A DNA stretch of 64,000 bases from Apostichopus japonicus (lineage: Eukaryota; Echinodermata; Holothuroidea; Aspidochirotida; Stichopodidae). Under the pieces are notes generated by a model. It was not told where the DNA came from, searched no databases, and saw only the letters and a program-made list of their open reading frames with translations. The stretch covers positions 17,497,521 through 17,561,520 of the forward strand of contig NC_092562.1 in NCBI RefSeq assembly GCF_037975245.1. The letters run 5' to 3'. The position numbers and the translations under genes were made by a program. Each line of letters opens with the position of its first letter. Position 1 is the stretch's first letter. Of this stretch, positions 21,901-31,989 are shown piece by piece.

Positions 21901-22900
21901 GGTGCTGAAGGATCACCAGAGGTTGTTAATGTGGCACTGGGTGATAAACAAGTATTTCATCACTTCTCCTACAGGCGATGAAATTGAGAATCAGGCAATC
22001 AAGTCTGTCTTTGGTTCCCATGCCAACAACCTGGCTGTGTCTTCCACCAAAGGAGCGACGGGTCATCTGTTAGGTGCTGCTGGAGCATTAGAAGCAATAT
22101 TCACTGTACTAGCATGTCAACATGTAAGTGATAATAAGCTTAATTATCTTCCGTGTTAAAATATAATTTAAATCTACACTTCTAATTGAGCATCGATTGC
22201 TGGTTGGAGTGTTAGCTCAGTGGTTAGCGCCGGTGCCTTTCAATCATAAGATCCTGAGTTCGAGTCACTCAAAGATTAATTTATGTCGTCCAGTTACAGA
22301 GTTGTTGACAATTGACAATTCATAATCATGGACATTAAATATGAATGTAAGAGACTGACTTCGGTCAGCTTGCGGATGGCTTCTTCGCGAGTTCCTGCTT
22401 GGCGGAGGATCTAAACTACATACATACATACATACATACATACATACATACATACATACATACATACATACATACATACATACATACATACATACATACA
22501 TACATACATACATACATACATACATACATACATACATACATACATACATACATACATACATACATACATACATACATACATACATACATACATACATACA
22601 TACATACACCCATACATACATACATACATACATACATAATCTTTAGTACCACTGTGAAGTTATTTAAACTATTTCTACTCCTCCCTAAAGTATTTTTTTA
22701 TTTTCATCTCCAATTTTCCTCTCTTCCAGGGTCAGCTGCCTCCAACAATTAATCTAGAAGAGACAGACGATGAATTTGATCTGAATTATGTGCCTAATAA
22801 ATCTCAGGTTTGGCTGGGAGATGGTAGACAGATTGGACTCACAAACTCTTTTGGGTTTGGCGGTACCAATGCCTCTTTATGCATTGGAAGCGTCAGATGA
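9795..22900 (+). CDS. OXSM: 3-oxoacyl-[ACP] synthase, mitochondrial (complete, 12 coding exons)
   Basis: Beta-ketoacyl-ACP synthase of mitochondrial type II fatty acid synthesis, which condenses malonyl-ACP with an acyl-ACP (the lipoate-precursor pathway). Coding exons: 9795-9939, 11984-12100, 13674-13738, 14970-15077, 15705-15776, 16630-16716, 17221-17372, 18918-19032, 19748-19814, 20392-20529, 21975-22123, 22730-22900. These join in frame to 1386 nt, 461 residues plus stop, close to the usual length for animal OXSM. The thiolase-fold triad is present: Cys208 in STACTTG, His349 in [11 protein letters not shown] and His386 in [12 protein letters not shown], with Lys381. The C-terminal SFGFGGTNA motif is also present. 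The N-terminus (K2, K3, K18, R19, R26, Ser-rich, no acids until E37) fits a mitochondrial presequence. All introns are GT-AG. The intron size comes partly from TE insertions in introns 1, 2, 7 and 11. Family call is from motifs; single-gene FabF-type, not the FASN KS domain, because the protein is free-standing. Confidence 0.97.
10420..11586 (+). mobile_element. CR1-like LINE 3' fragment in OXSM intron 1
   Basis: Broken reverse-transcriptase frames in order: [35 protein letters not shown] (motif B), [14 protein letters not shown] (catalytic FADD, 10665-10710), NIDKC-VMHIG, then the CR1-type C-terminal region ([39 protein letters not shown]). Several frameshifts and stops break it. The 3' end carries the short tail repeat CTAAACTAAACTAAACT. 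Lacks the 5' part including the endonuclease. Almost the same sequence recurs at 24305-25287 and, inverted, at 23500-23830. Confidence 0.93.
11984..12100 (+). CDS. OXSM: OXSM exon 2
   Basis: Encodes [20 protein letters not shown] and onward, the conserved N-terminal KS segment. Acceptor ends CTTCCAG; donor GTAAGA. Enters in phase 1 and leaves in phase 1. Confidence 0.95.
12290..13450 (+). mobile_element. L2/Crack-type LINE 3' fragment in OXSM intron 2
   Basis: RT motif [21 protein letters not shown] followed by [12 protein letters not shown] (catalytic FADD near 12470). A frameshift follows, then a long frame to the stop at 13284 ([40 protein letters not shown]). The 3' UTR ends in a TCAATCAATCAA tail. 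5'-truncated. A fragment of the same 3' end lies at 52395-52490. Clade call is from the C-terminal motifs. Confidence 0.88.
13674..13738 (+). CDS. OXSM: OXSM exon 3
   Basis: Begins after CCAACAG and encodes [20 protein letters not shown]; donor GTGAGT. Only 65 nt, and it lies 0.2 kb after the L2-like LINE in intron 2. Confidence 0.93.
13739..14969. other. OXSM intron 3
   Basis: A G-run at about 13830-13845 and a short tandem of AGGGCACCAAGGTCAAA-like units at 14275-14335. Otherwise unique-looking. Confidence 0.5.
14970..15077 (+). CDS. OXSM: OXSM exon 4
   Basis: Encodes 36 residues ([20 protein letters not shown]...), matching the helix before the KS active-site domain. Phase 0 on both sides; donor GTAAGC. 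Confidence 0.93.
15705..15776 (+). CDS. OXSM: OXSM exon 5
   Basis: Encodes [20 protein letters not shown] and onward, ending in an in-phase TK; donor GTAAGT. 24 codons, phase 0. Confidence 0.93.
15777..16629. other. OXSM intron 5
   Basis: A CA-rich low-complexity stretch at 16090-16235 (CACGCACAACCGACACACGC). No TE recognised. Intron 4 (15078-15704) is likewise unremarkable. Confidence 0.5.
16630..16716 (+). CDS. OXSM: OXSM exon 6
   Basis: Encodes [20 protein letters not shown] and onward, the conserved KVSPFFVP region of mitochondrial KS proteins. 29 codons, phase 0. Confidence 0.96.
17221..17372 (+). CDS. OXSM: OXSM exon 7 (nucleophile Cys208)
   Basis: Encodes [20 protein letters not shown] and onward. 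The catalytic Cys codon is 17248-17250. Continues through [20 protein letters not shown] and ends in phase 2 within an Arg codon. Confidence 0.97.
17591..18540 (+). mobile_element. Penelope-like element, 3' part with GIY-YIG endonuclease
   Basis: An open frame runs from about 17591 to the stop at 18142: a linker with Cys/His clusters ([15 protein letters not shown]), then a GIY-YIG-type nuclease core, [19 protein letters not shown], with the conserved downstream Arg in [10 protein letters not shown]. This order (linker, then GIY-YIG at the C-terminus) is the hallmark of endonuclease-bearing Penelope-like elements. The RT part is missing (5' truncation). After the stop comes a CT-rich 3' region (18150-18330) and a hammerhead-like motif at 18449. 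It sits in OXSM intron 7, same strand as the gene. Confidence 0.9.
18449..18487 (+). ncRNA. Hammerhead-ribozyme-like motif
   Basis: Parses as stem I GCCT, core CTGAAGA, one extra A, stem II GATCC with loop TGCTA and GGATC, core GAAA, then CGTC and AGGC, which pairs with GCCT. Helix III would be the self-complementary ACGT, so it could form only between two copies. Penelope-like elements are known to carry hammerhead motifs. The extra A between core and stem II is atypical, so activity is uncertain. Confidence 0.45.
18918..19032 (+). CDS. OXSM: OXSM exon 8
   Basis: Encodes [20 protein letters not shown] then [19 protein letters not shown]. The exon end is fixed by frame and homology, and the donor there is GTTTGG, weaker than the other donors in this gene. 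Confidence 0.92.
19748..19814 (+). CDS. OXSM: OXSM exon 9
   Basis: Encodes [20 protein letters not shown] followed by LS; acceptor CACTTAG, donor GTGAGG. Leaves in phase 1. Confidence 0.94.
19815..20391. other. OXSM intron 9
   Basis: AT-rich; no gene, TE or array recognised. Intron 8 (19033-19747) has only a G-rich run near 19186-19206. Confidence 0.45.
20392..20529 (+). CDS. OXSM: OXSM exon 10 (His349)
   Basis: Encodes [20 protein letters not shown] through [11 protein letters not shown]. Supplies the first catalytic histidine in [10 protein letters not shown]. Phase 1 in and out. Confidence 0.96.
20530..21974. other. OXSM intron 10
   Basis: An A-rich strand bias between about 21255 and 21560. 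No RT, TIR pair or tandem structure found. Confidence 0.45.
21975..22123 (+). CDS. OXSM: OXSM exon 11 (Lys381, His386)
   Basis: Encodes [20 protein letters not shown] then [20 protein letters not shown]. Supplies the catalytic Lys and the second His. Donor GTAAGT, phase 0. Confidence 0.97.
22206..22417 (+). mobile_element. tRNA-derived SINE in OXSM intron 11
   Basis: The head GGAGTGTTAGCTCAGTGGTT contains a good pol III A box (TAGCTCAGTGG). Forty bases on is the B box GAGTTCGAGTC. The T-stem pairs poorly, so it is not a tRNA gene. A body of about 140 bp follows, ending GGCGGAGGATCTAAA, then the (CATA)n tract acts as the tail. Same strand as OXSM. Confidence 0.75.
22418..22638. repeat. (CATA)n microsatellite
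   Basis: About 55 tetranucleotide units with one CACC interruption near 22607. Ends about 90 bp before OXSM exon 12. All long frames over it are artefacts. Confidence 0.98.
22730..22900 (+). CDS. OXSM: OXSM exon 12 (C-terminus, stop)
   Basis: Encodes [20 protein letters not shown], then [20 protein letters not shown] and stop TGA at 22898-22900. An ATTAAA at about 23023 is a possible poly(A) signal, not proven. Confidence 0.97.
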   Translation, partial: GQLPPTINLEETDDEFDLNYVPNKSQVWLGDGRQIGLTNSFGFGGTNASLCIGSVR

Positions 22901-23499
22901 CAGTGGTCTATGATTGTTCATGTCTTTGATGGACAAGGGAAAGAACAGACGAAGGCAATTTAAGATGTTAATTCTTGATCTGTCGTGATGAAATATCGAT
23001 GTTCGATGAAAAGTAATATCCAATTAAAGGAATGATTACAGCTATGACTATTTAAATTTTATTAATATGAGATTTAAAGAAGTCAAATGGGAAGATGACT
23101 GATGATATCACCCTTTGATATGTCAAATTTACCACTTTTTACGTTTTTGTTATCAAATTTACAAACCAGTTAAAGCAGAATTTTTGGATGTTCTTGTAGT
23201 CTCACTTAGCATCTGCTTATTCATGAATATAATTGTGCATGCATATGTTAAAATTGTTGTTTTGACATGTATAAGGCCTTTAAATTTGAATTGTTCAAAG
23301 TGTACTTTGTGATGTTGTGTAAGTGCAACATTTTACATATAATCCTGTGTCTTAAACAGTGTTTCATATTCGGTCGCTACTGCAGCAATATTAAAGGCTT
23401 TACTATGCATTGAGCTGCATATCATTGTCAGACATATTACATATATAGTTACCTTTCCAGTCCTTACTCCTGAATTGAACAGCATATTAGGCTAGTTAA

Positions 23500-23830
23500 G
23501 GTTAGTAGAAAAAGGATCAGGAGGGACACTTAAGTCCCCATCAAGAACCCTATAAGAGAGAAAAAACACAGAAAACACAAACACTTAGACCCGATTACAA
23601 TGCTTAAAGTGCTTGTCCAAAAGTTTTCTTTAATCCATTTTTACTTCTTGCAAGTACAACTTTCTCAGGCAAACCGTTCCACTCATTCACAACCCTATTA
23701 GAAAAAAAAGTTATGCTGAATATTAATTCTACTTTGTAACTTTTGGAGTTAACGTCAATGACCTTTGGTACAACTACTATTAGCAAACATGAAAAAGTCA
23801 GTGAAGGATAAATTGTCAAACCATACAAAA
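23500..23830 (-). mobile_element. CR1-like LINE 3' end, inverted
   Basis: The - strand frame contains [20 protein letters not shown], followed by the same 3' UTR as the CR1 copy at 10420 (inverse of AGGGTCCT...GGGGACTTAAGTGTCCCTCC). Truncated on both sides and frameshifted. Confidence 0.88.
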
Positions 23831-24304
23831 TGTAGGAAACTGTGTTAATAACTGATGGAGGAGAGATGTGTAGGTTTGAGTGAATATACCATATGCCGAA
23901 TGTCTACTTAGAAATTACATTAAAACACCGTGATGACATTCGTATCAACTGGTTACATTGAACTTTTTTTCTAATAAGCTTTATGCTCTATTGAAGTTTT
24001 TTTAGACGAGAAGAACACAATGAATGTGATTGAGAGAGAGAGCAAGAGAATAAAATGTCATTTTGGTTTTTTGTTGTTGTTCATGTCTATGTTACTGGAA
24101 TGCTATTTTCCATTAATTAATGCCTATTAAGTGTCCAGTGTCCTGGAACTTTTTCACATCCAGGACAATTTGAAGGTGAAATAATCTGAGACAAATTGCG
24201 CTAAAACAGAATTGATGGTAATTGCAACATATTTACATTCACAAGGGCAGGGCTATGATTTTATATTTAAATCCGTAAAAATATCAAACCTACACCATTA
24301 CGAT

Positions 24305-25287
24305 AAGAATGATCCATCCTTTGACACATTGGTGTGAATTCGACGGAGATATTTTGTGTAAAGCTAAGAAGTTTGCTGATGACACTAAATTGTATTCTGA
24401 GGTCTCTTCCAAAAGCTACAGTATTATGAGAAGTTTCAAATGGATTTGGATCAGGTTTTTTCCTGGTCTCAGGGGTGGCAAATGCTTTTTAATATTGATA
24501 AATGTAAGGTAATGCACATTGGAAGTAGTAACCAAAAGTTTACATACAATCTTAATGGTGTGGATTTAGAGGAGGTCTCTGTTGAAAGAGACCTAGGTAT
24601 CTACATTGACTCATCTCTGCAACCTTCTAAACATTGTCTTGAAGCTGCTAAAAGAGGTAATAGGGTTTTGGGTATGATCAAGAGGAACTTCAGTTTTCTG
24701 AAAGAGGACATCGTAGTTAGGCTTTATAAGCAGTTGGTTAGGCCTCATCTGGAGTATGCTGTGCAGGCTTGGAACCCTTACTTTGCTAAGGATAAGGAAG
24801 TACTTGAAAATGTCCAGAAGAGGGCTACTAGGATGATTAGTTCCTTAAAGAGGGTTCCTTATTATAGGCGGTTACAACTGCTGAATCTCACCACACTGGA
24901 GCTTAGGAGGTTACGTGGGGACTTGATCCAGGTTTTCAAGATTGTGTATGGTTTCAACAATTTATCCTTTACTGACTTTTTCATGTTGGCAAACAATAGT
25001 TGTACAAGAGGTCATTGTCTTAAACTTCAAAAGTCGCATAGTAGGATTAATATTCGGCATAACTTTTTTTCTAATAGGGTTGTGAATGAGTGGAATAGTT
25101 TGCCTGAGAAAGTTGTACTTGCAAGTAGTGTCAATGGGTTTAAGAATGCTTTGGACAAGCACTTTAAGCATTGTAATCGGGTCTGAGTGTTTGTGTCTTC
25201 AGTTTTTTCCCTCTCCTATAGGGTCCTTGATGGGGACTTAAGTGTCCCTCCTGATTCTTTTTTCTACTAAACTAAACTAAACTAAAT
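24305..25287 (+). mobile_element. CR1-like LINE 3' fragment
   Basis: [14 protein letters not shown] (catalytic FADD at about 24372-24383), then after a frameshift an intact 248-codon frame 24440-25186 covering the RT thumb and C-terminal domain ([52 protein letters not shown]). Tail CTAAACTAAACTAAACT. This copy is less damaged than the intron 1 copy and they are very similar, which suggests fairly recent activity of the family. Confidence 0.93.
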
Positions 25288-26283
25288 TTGAGATTTTACA
25301 CTCACACACTGCTGATCCAGTTCCAAGCTATTCACTGTTAAAATATGCTAAACCTCCGATATGTTCCTTTAAAGGCTAACTTGATGATGTTATCAGCTCT
25401 TCTAGAACAGGCTTTAATGTTAAGTTTTGTTAACCCATTGCTTTACATAAATTCTCACTCAACCAAAGCATGTTCCTTTAACTTGATATTAAAACAACAA
25501 CACCCTTGCACCCATTGAAAGAAAATTAAACACCATCTTTCTATCCAAAAGTTGACAAATTTGTACTACCACTGTAAACATGTCATTTGAGACAGGTAAA
25601 TATCTTTTTGTGATTTTGTGCTGGATCTGAGGAACTCAGCTAAATGGATAAAGTATTAGACTAAATAGTCTTGTCACTCTAAACCGATGAACCTCGGCAA
25701 ATTAATGGGTCGTTCCCGTACAAATTAAAAGTGGCATAAAAAATCTAGCCTGGTCTGATAGCACTGTTTTTCAACCATTCACAACAAATTAACTGAGGTT
25801 TGTTAAACATTGTTTCTAAAGTCATCTTTTTTATGAATTTTTCCTTCATGTCTTTCCATTGTAATATAGCTTGTAAATCTATTGCAATCAAAAACTTTAA
25901 CCTTTTTTTTTACATTTTATAATAATACTCTGTAACTACTGTAGTTGATACAACAATACTAGACATTTCACTAGTAGATGGGTTATAAATAATAATAATA
26001 AAAAAATTGACATTTCTGACATTACATAAGTTAGGGAAATCATTAAATGTTCTTAGATCTCTGTCTGTGGCTCTGACTCCCTCCCACCAAGAAAGTGTTA
26101 ATCCCCCACCCCCTCCTATCACCAAAAGCAATCCGTTTTCGCCCTTAAAATTACTGGCTATCGTTGACTCATTCGAGTCTTCAAATGTAACATGCATGAT
26201 CTACACTTTATGCAGAGTTCTTACGTCTACATGGCTTGTGTATTCCTATCTAGTAATTTTCTTTCATACTCTTTTATGGACAG
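25288..26283. other. No gene seen
   Basis: AT-rich intergenic sequence downstream of the CR1 tail. Confidence 0.4.
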
Positions 26284-26675
26284 AACCACCTATGGTGTCC
26301 ACCATGGAACAGCTCACCGAGAGACCTCCAGAAGACTTAAATTTGGAAGAGACTTGGGAAGATGACGAAACATCAGACAGAGACAATAAATTGGAATCCC
26401 AAGCCCCTGTAGCCGATTCAGATCCCTACTCTAGTCTCATTATGGACATGAAAGCCTCCATCTCACCTCCGAGTTAAGTACAGTCTAACTCTTACCAGAT
26501 CAGGAAAGGCTTACCAGACGATAACCTCCTGAAGGCAGAAGAAGACAGAAAAGTTTGTTCCAATTCTGGTAGCGACGTGCCGAACGCTTCATCGATCCAA
26601 AATGACAAGCTGATGGAAGTTTCCACCGAAGGGTTTAGAAATAGGACTAAAGTTGAAGAAGAATCGGAAAGTGAT

Positions 26676-26682
<7 letters not shown>
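26284..26682 (+). pseudogene. Orphan exon-like acidic reading frame with one internal stop
   Basis: A pyrimidine-rich stretch ends in a possible acceptor (GGACAG, 26278-26283). The frame then reads EPPMVSTMEQLTERPPEDLN, LEETWEDDETSDRDNKLE and on to ISPPS and a TAA at 26475-26477. The same frame then stays open for another 66 or so codons ([20 protein letters not shown] ... VEEESESDS) until it runs into an AT microsatellite. Acidic, Ser/Asp/Glu-rich, no domain I recognise. It could be a terminal exon ending at the TAA, or a decayed exon. No partner exon identified. Confidence 0.4.
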
Positions 26683-26772
<90 letters not shown>

Positions 26773-26791
26773 ATATATATATATATATATC

Positions 26792-26824
<33 letters not shown>
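26679..26824. repeat. (AT)n microsatellite punctuated by TCGA
   Basis: AT runs broken four times by TCGATAT/ATCGAATAT steps. Confidence 0.97.
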
Positions 26825-26827
<3 letters not shown>

Positions 26828-26920
26828 TGGTATTTGTGTTTACTTCAATGCATGGTAGCTGGGACTTAGGTTTACCTCGGGGATAGGTTTACCTGACACC
26901 GGGTAAACCTAAGTCTAGGG
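26825..26920. repeat. AT-linked repeat with 14-bp hairpin
   Basis: After the AT run, CATTGGTATTTGTGTTTACTT resembles the inverse of 45811-45865. The perfect arms GACTTAGGTTTACC (26863-26876) and GGTAAACCTAAGTC (26902-26915) form a hairpin. Confidence 0.7.
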
Positions 26921-27299
26921 TCTTCTTGTTCAATCAATTTCACTTCCTTTGAGGAATGATTATTTCGAGTTAAGAGAAAACCTCATAAACTTTTCAATTC
27001 CGAAGTTACAAAAAAAAAATCGTTCATTTAAAGGGTAAAATTTCCCCTCAAAAGTGGAGGTAATTCCGAAGGGTATATAACAGAATTACGAACATGGTAT
27101 ATATGTTGATCCCAACTTTACACCTCGATTTTGACCAAATGCGGCTGTATATAGTTCCGAAACTTACAGGTTCCTCTAATTACACTGAAATCTTCGTGTT
27201 TGTACTTTTTCTTCCATTAATTTGGGATATTTAAGAAAATAAGAGTTTCTATTTTAACTGGCAAATTTACACGTAACGAAACAACGCCCCCATATCTAA

Positions 27300-27485
27300 G
27301 CAGTTCTTTCTGTGTTCGGTGGTAGGGCAGTCGATCGTATCGTATCGTTGCTATCCCAATAGCCTACATTCAACGTTACTCTATGTGGGCCTAGCCATGT
27401 AGTCTACAAAGGAAAGTGCCGCAGGTTACCGTAAACGTTGCCCATTTGAAGTTGGCTTTTGGAACTTTGGTGGAGTATATGCATT
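27300..27485 (+). promoter_or_regulatory. CpG-dense possible first exon
   Basis: CpG frequency is visibly higher than in the surrounding AT-rich DNA, and the segment ends in a consensus donor GTAAGTAAA at 27486. No open frame of note. Candidate 5' UTR exon only. Confidence 0.2.
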
Positions 27486-27777
27486 GTAAGTAAATTCCTT
27501 AAAAGTGTTCCGGATATATTAATAACATTTAGAGTAAATACCTTCATGCTGAACACAAATAAAGTAAGACCATGGTTAGAGTTAGAGTAGACTAGCCTAG
27601 GCCTAACGTTAGCCCTAAATTGGACCTATCAGTATTACTGGCTATGGTAAATCACAGCTGCCTGCTACTGTCTTTGCTGATACTCGGAATATAAAATGTG
27701 ATATATAAATTAAAGTATATACTTGTAACAGACTGGTCAACCTACACATTTTGCAGCCTGGTGATCTTCCAGATCTT

Positions 27778-28250
27778 TTAAAGTAAAGGCTTAATAATTG
27801 ACGCACCTCCAAATATTACTAGGCCTACTAGTAGCATACTACTATTACTATACTAGCCTACTACTACTGTACTGTAGCTAGTACTAGTAACTATACAGCA
27901 GGCAACCATAACGTTTTGCAGCCAAGCAGAGTTAAATATTTCATGAGTTTGAATCCATTTCAGGTATATGCTGATCAAATTGTGTTTGTGCATGTTTTGG
28001 GGCATTTGGAAATCTTACTCCCTAAAAATAACCAAAATTACCTCAATATAATACCACTAATCTCTGGGACCTGACCTTTCTGAGGTTAGAGGCTCAGAGC
28101 ATAGCAAACAGCATCCAAAGATAATGGATGTTTACTTAGGCCCTTCACTACAGTAAGCTTATCGACAGATGTGTCAATTTAGGGGTATGAAAGAACTTGC
28201 ATTCGTGCGATGCAATTTTGAACCATTTCACGAAATATAAATCTTTGGGT
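27778..28250. mobile_element. 'GACGCACC' MITE, copy B (right end missing)
   Basis: Starts with TAATAATTGACGCACCTCC and follows copies A and C through TTTGAATCCATTTCAGG and ATGAAAGAACTTG. No right terminal inverted repeat is found. Confidence 0.65.
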
Positions 28251-31200
28251 ATGTCTCAATCTCTCTGCCATAAAATAAGGCAGTCAGAAAGTCACAACTC
28301 CACAAAAACAGATACACAAGCAAACGGAACACTACAGTAAAAGAAAGGGCCTGATAGATTCCATAAACGAGTTACAAAAGTAAAAAATGTGAAAACGTTT
28401 GCCGTCTCAGTACAATATTCATCCCCACAATATTCTCTATATGTGTTAGTGTGCATCACTTAGCCCTGTGCGTACAGTAGTAGTGGTGTGTCATTGGTTC
28501 TGATTCAGAGAACTAAGTCACACAGGGCCTCAGTGTAGCAGTGTACAACAACTTTTTGTAACATGAGTTTTTTCCCCCTGCACCTACTGTATGGGATGAA
28601 TCATGGCTGAAGGTAAACAATTGAGTATTCATTTTAGAATAACAACGCAATCATGGCTAAGTAATTTAGGCATTTTGATATTAACGTTATGATGTGGGTA
28701 GTGTTAATAGTGCTGAAGTAATAGCTTGATCAAAAGTATTCCTCAAAGTCCCACAATGCCTTCACAGGGTGACCTACTGTATAGTCACTTGAGCACTTAG
28801 GAGTTTTGCGAAAAGAGCAAATTACTTGTCCAAAATTGCTAGGTTTGATCCAGTTTTACGGAGTCCCATAACAAAAAAACACAGTCTGTGATATATCAAT
28901 GGAAAAGTGTAAAGATTCAATGTAACATATTTGAAAGGATTAGAGTATGTTGAAAAACCACCAGCTATGCATTTTAAGGAAATAAACAGTACCTCATTGA
29001 ACCTTGCATTGTGTTCACACTAATGAGTTATGAAATTGTTATCAGTGTCTTCATCATTAAAAGCTATTAATTAGGTTGATCAATGGTCTCACATATTAGT
29101 GCAATCACAGAGGTTAAATTTCAATCAGGTTATAATGCCAAGGGAATCCAGACCTACTTCATAAAAAAAAAACAAATTCATGGCTCCTATAAAAATCATT
29201 CATGATAAAAACCAGCATACATACATTATGTGCAACTAAAGCAGTTTCATATTGGGTATCATGTCCAAATAAAAGCTCTTGATTGTATTCAGTTTTCATA
29301 CTTTTAAAAATGACCATCTGTGTGCAGTAATTTGGTGTTAGTAAGTAACATCAAAATGCACAAGACTAATGTTCAACAGGCACTAGATAGTTCTCATGTC
29401 CATAGCACAAACCAGGGAGTTGTTCCATTACAACTCCCTGCACGAACAGGCTATTATGATCAGAGTTGTTATGGAACAAATAAAACTCCCTTGTATGATG
29501 TTAGCACTGTACTGTGTGACAAAACACTTAAATGCATACATGTGGTAACATGTTGCTATGATCCGATACTAGCTGGTTGGGTGTATAAATAGATCACCAT
29601 TATGCAAACTGCACTGCACATGGTTTCCATTATGTAATGTTTCATTTTATGAATTTGTCAATCTGACATGTATGCTACTGTACAGTATATGTGTAGGCTG
29701 CATGTACAACTTATTGTATCTTAATAATATACAGCAAAAAACTATTGAGAACTGTGATAAACAACATTTTCAAAGTGACAGTTGGGGATCTAAAAAGACC
29801 ACTGAAAGCCTTCTGTAGCGATATAACATGATACTAAACATTATATATCTCTGCAAGCTAGTGTACCCTGCTTTGAGATGTATGGTTTAAATAAGGTTTT
29901 CACAAGTTTGCCCTGTTGACCCAACCAGCCTAGCCCTAGACATACCAATAAATAGATCTATCCATGCTTCAAATTGAGTTTTCACAATTTGACCATTTTT
30001 ACCTAAATTTCCTTTGACCTTCACCAAAAACAATAGGCTTCTTGTACTTGTGATGCATCTATACATACATACTGTACCAACTATGAGATCTGTCCAATAA
30101 AGCTTATTGTCATGAAAAACTGTGTTAACAAGCTAGGATCACAAACACAGTACTCCTACCAATGCACACGCACACATATGCCATCGTGAGTGGAAAGTTT
30201 CAACATCATTGAAACCAAACATTAAAAATGAACTCAGTCATAATGCCAAAGTCTGTGTTCACGAGTAGTTCTGAGCTTAAACCCCAAATGATACGTTGAG
30301 GGACTAAATGTACCGGTATACATAGTCTAGGGTGCATGCAATTTTTAAGTAAATGAACTGCATGCGGGATGAGGCATTGAACCATGCATGAATACTCAGT
30401 CAATCCCTTGAAGTGATTGCATGCTAAATTCCTGGGTACAACTTACATACCAAATAATAGATCAATATTCAAACTTAGTAGTGTGGCATTTTTCTCAATT
30501 GTTGCATATGCGGTTTCCATGAAAAAAGTGATAGCTAAATTAACTAAACTGACATGAATATTGGACAACATGTACACTAAGTATTGACATCAAATAGGGA
30601 ACTGCACTGTCAAGACTTCCACCTGCAATTTATGAAACAATTATCTGGACTTATTTATGTTCATTCTCTTGTCAGAAAAGATGGCTTAAATTTGGCACAA
30701 TTTGAGGAATGCATGAATGCAGAATGAGAACACCACAGCAGATATGCTCCACTTTATTGCAAGAAGTACAGGGCTGCAATTTCAAGGTCAACACAGGATA
30801 TCAAAATACTGTACAGTAACTTTGAGCTGCTGGTTCATGCTGACCATGGGATGCAGCGAGAAATGGCTTATATGGAAATAAGGAGCTTCCACAAGCATAT
30901 ATTGCAAACATCCCCAGTTGTCTTTAATATTCAGTAAGTATTGACTGTGAGATATATTTTAAATCCCTATGACCTGAAGTTAGTTTTCTAAAGTCTTCCC
31001 TTTAATATCCTCTAAGTCTGATCAACACACACTATACAAAATATAAATTTACTGTACTAAGTTTCAACACGAACAAAGATGATGAAAATTTGCTGTTTAT
31101 TTTCAAAAACTGTAAACGATCTAAGGCAACGGCTAACAAAGTAATGTAAGAAAGGCTTTCCACTTCCCACCAAGTCCACTGCCAAACCTTTTGTTTTACT

Positions 31201-31989
31201 TTGCTACTTCCACCATCATAGAATGTTATCAGAATTGAAATGACTTTATGTGTAGTCTTTGAAAACCAAATGTACTGTAAATCTGCCATCTGGCAGGCTG
31301 GAATGAATTGTAGGTGGGATTGTGAAGCAAAGACTTGAGGTGTTAACACACCATCACATTTTAACCTTGATTATGATGTGTTTATTTGTACCTTTTGCAA
31401 CAATGTCAATATCAAAATGTGAGGCTTTAAAAAAATATTTACATGGAATGTACTTCAGTGAAACTTTGACATATGATTGAAATGTTGTTTTGGTTTGTTG
31501 TAAGTTAACAAGAGCTGGTGGAATTTCTCCACAAGAGAAGGAAGTACTGTCATCAATAAAATCTACAGACAGAAGAATATTTTTACTGAAGATCAAAATT
31601 TTCAATGAAAGGAAAGGCTTTCGATTAAAATTGGACAAACAACTTCTGTAGATACAATGAGGACTAGATTTATATGTCATTGCTTGGAGCCAGGTACAGT
31701 GCATTCTATGAGTTTGAATTTTTCTTTTTAGTTTCTGGACAGGTATATGACATGCAGTGTACAAATTAAAATTTGTTAATGAATTTTCTTCCTTCACAGC
31801 ATCATAAAATTTATTATTAATAATCCATTTATACAAATTCTTATGTTGCTGTATTTGAGAATAATTTTCGTTAGTAAAACAAAGATTTGAATCATATTCA
31901 TTGCATTAACTATTATTCATGTAACTCCCTTACTTCACTGTACTGTATCAAATAAAACATTGTTTCACCAATCCATTATTCCAGTTGTT
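28251..31989. other. Unassigned AT-rich sequence
   Basis: No coding signal I trust. A small palindrome, GGGAGTTGT with ACAACTCCC, lies at 29415-29440. The 160-codon - strand frame at 31836-31354 has no recognisable motif. Confidence 0.4.

Noticed and set aside
22206-22275. tRNA gene
   Set aside because: The T-arm has three mismatched pairs and the sequence continues into a SINE body with a microsatellite tail.
22265-22752. Long frames of Tyr-Ile-His or Met-Tyr-Val-Cys repeats on both strands
   Set aside because: Translations of the (CATA)n microsatellite.
28595-28616. Possible first coding exon ATGGCTGAAG followed by GTAAAC
   Set aside because: Too short, and no downstream exon could be linked.
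31354-31836. 160-codon - strand frame
   Set aside because: No motif, no splice or start context, AT-rich composition; likely chance.
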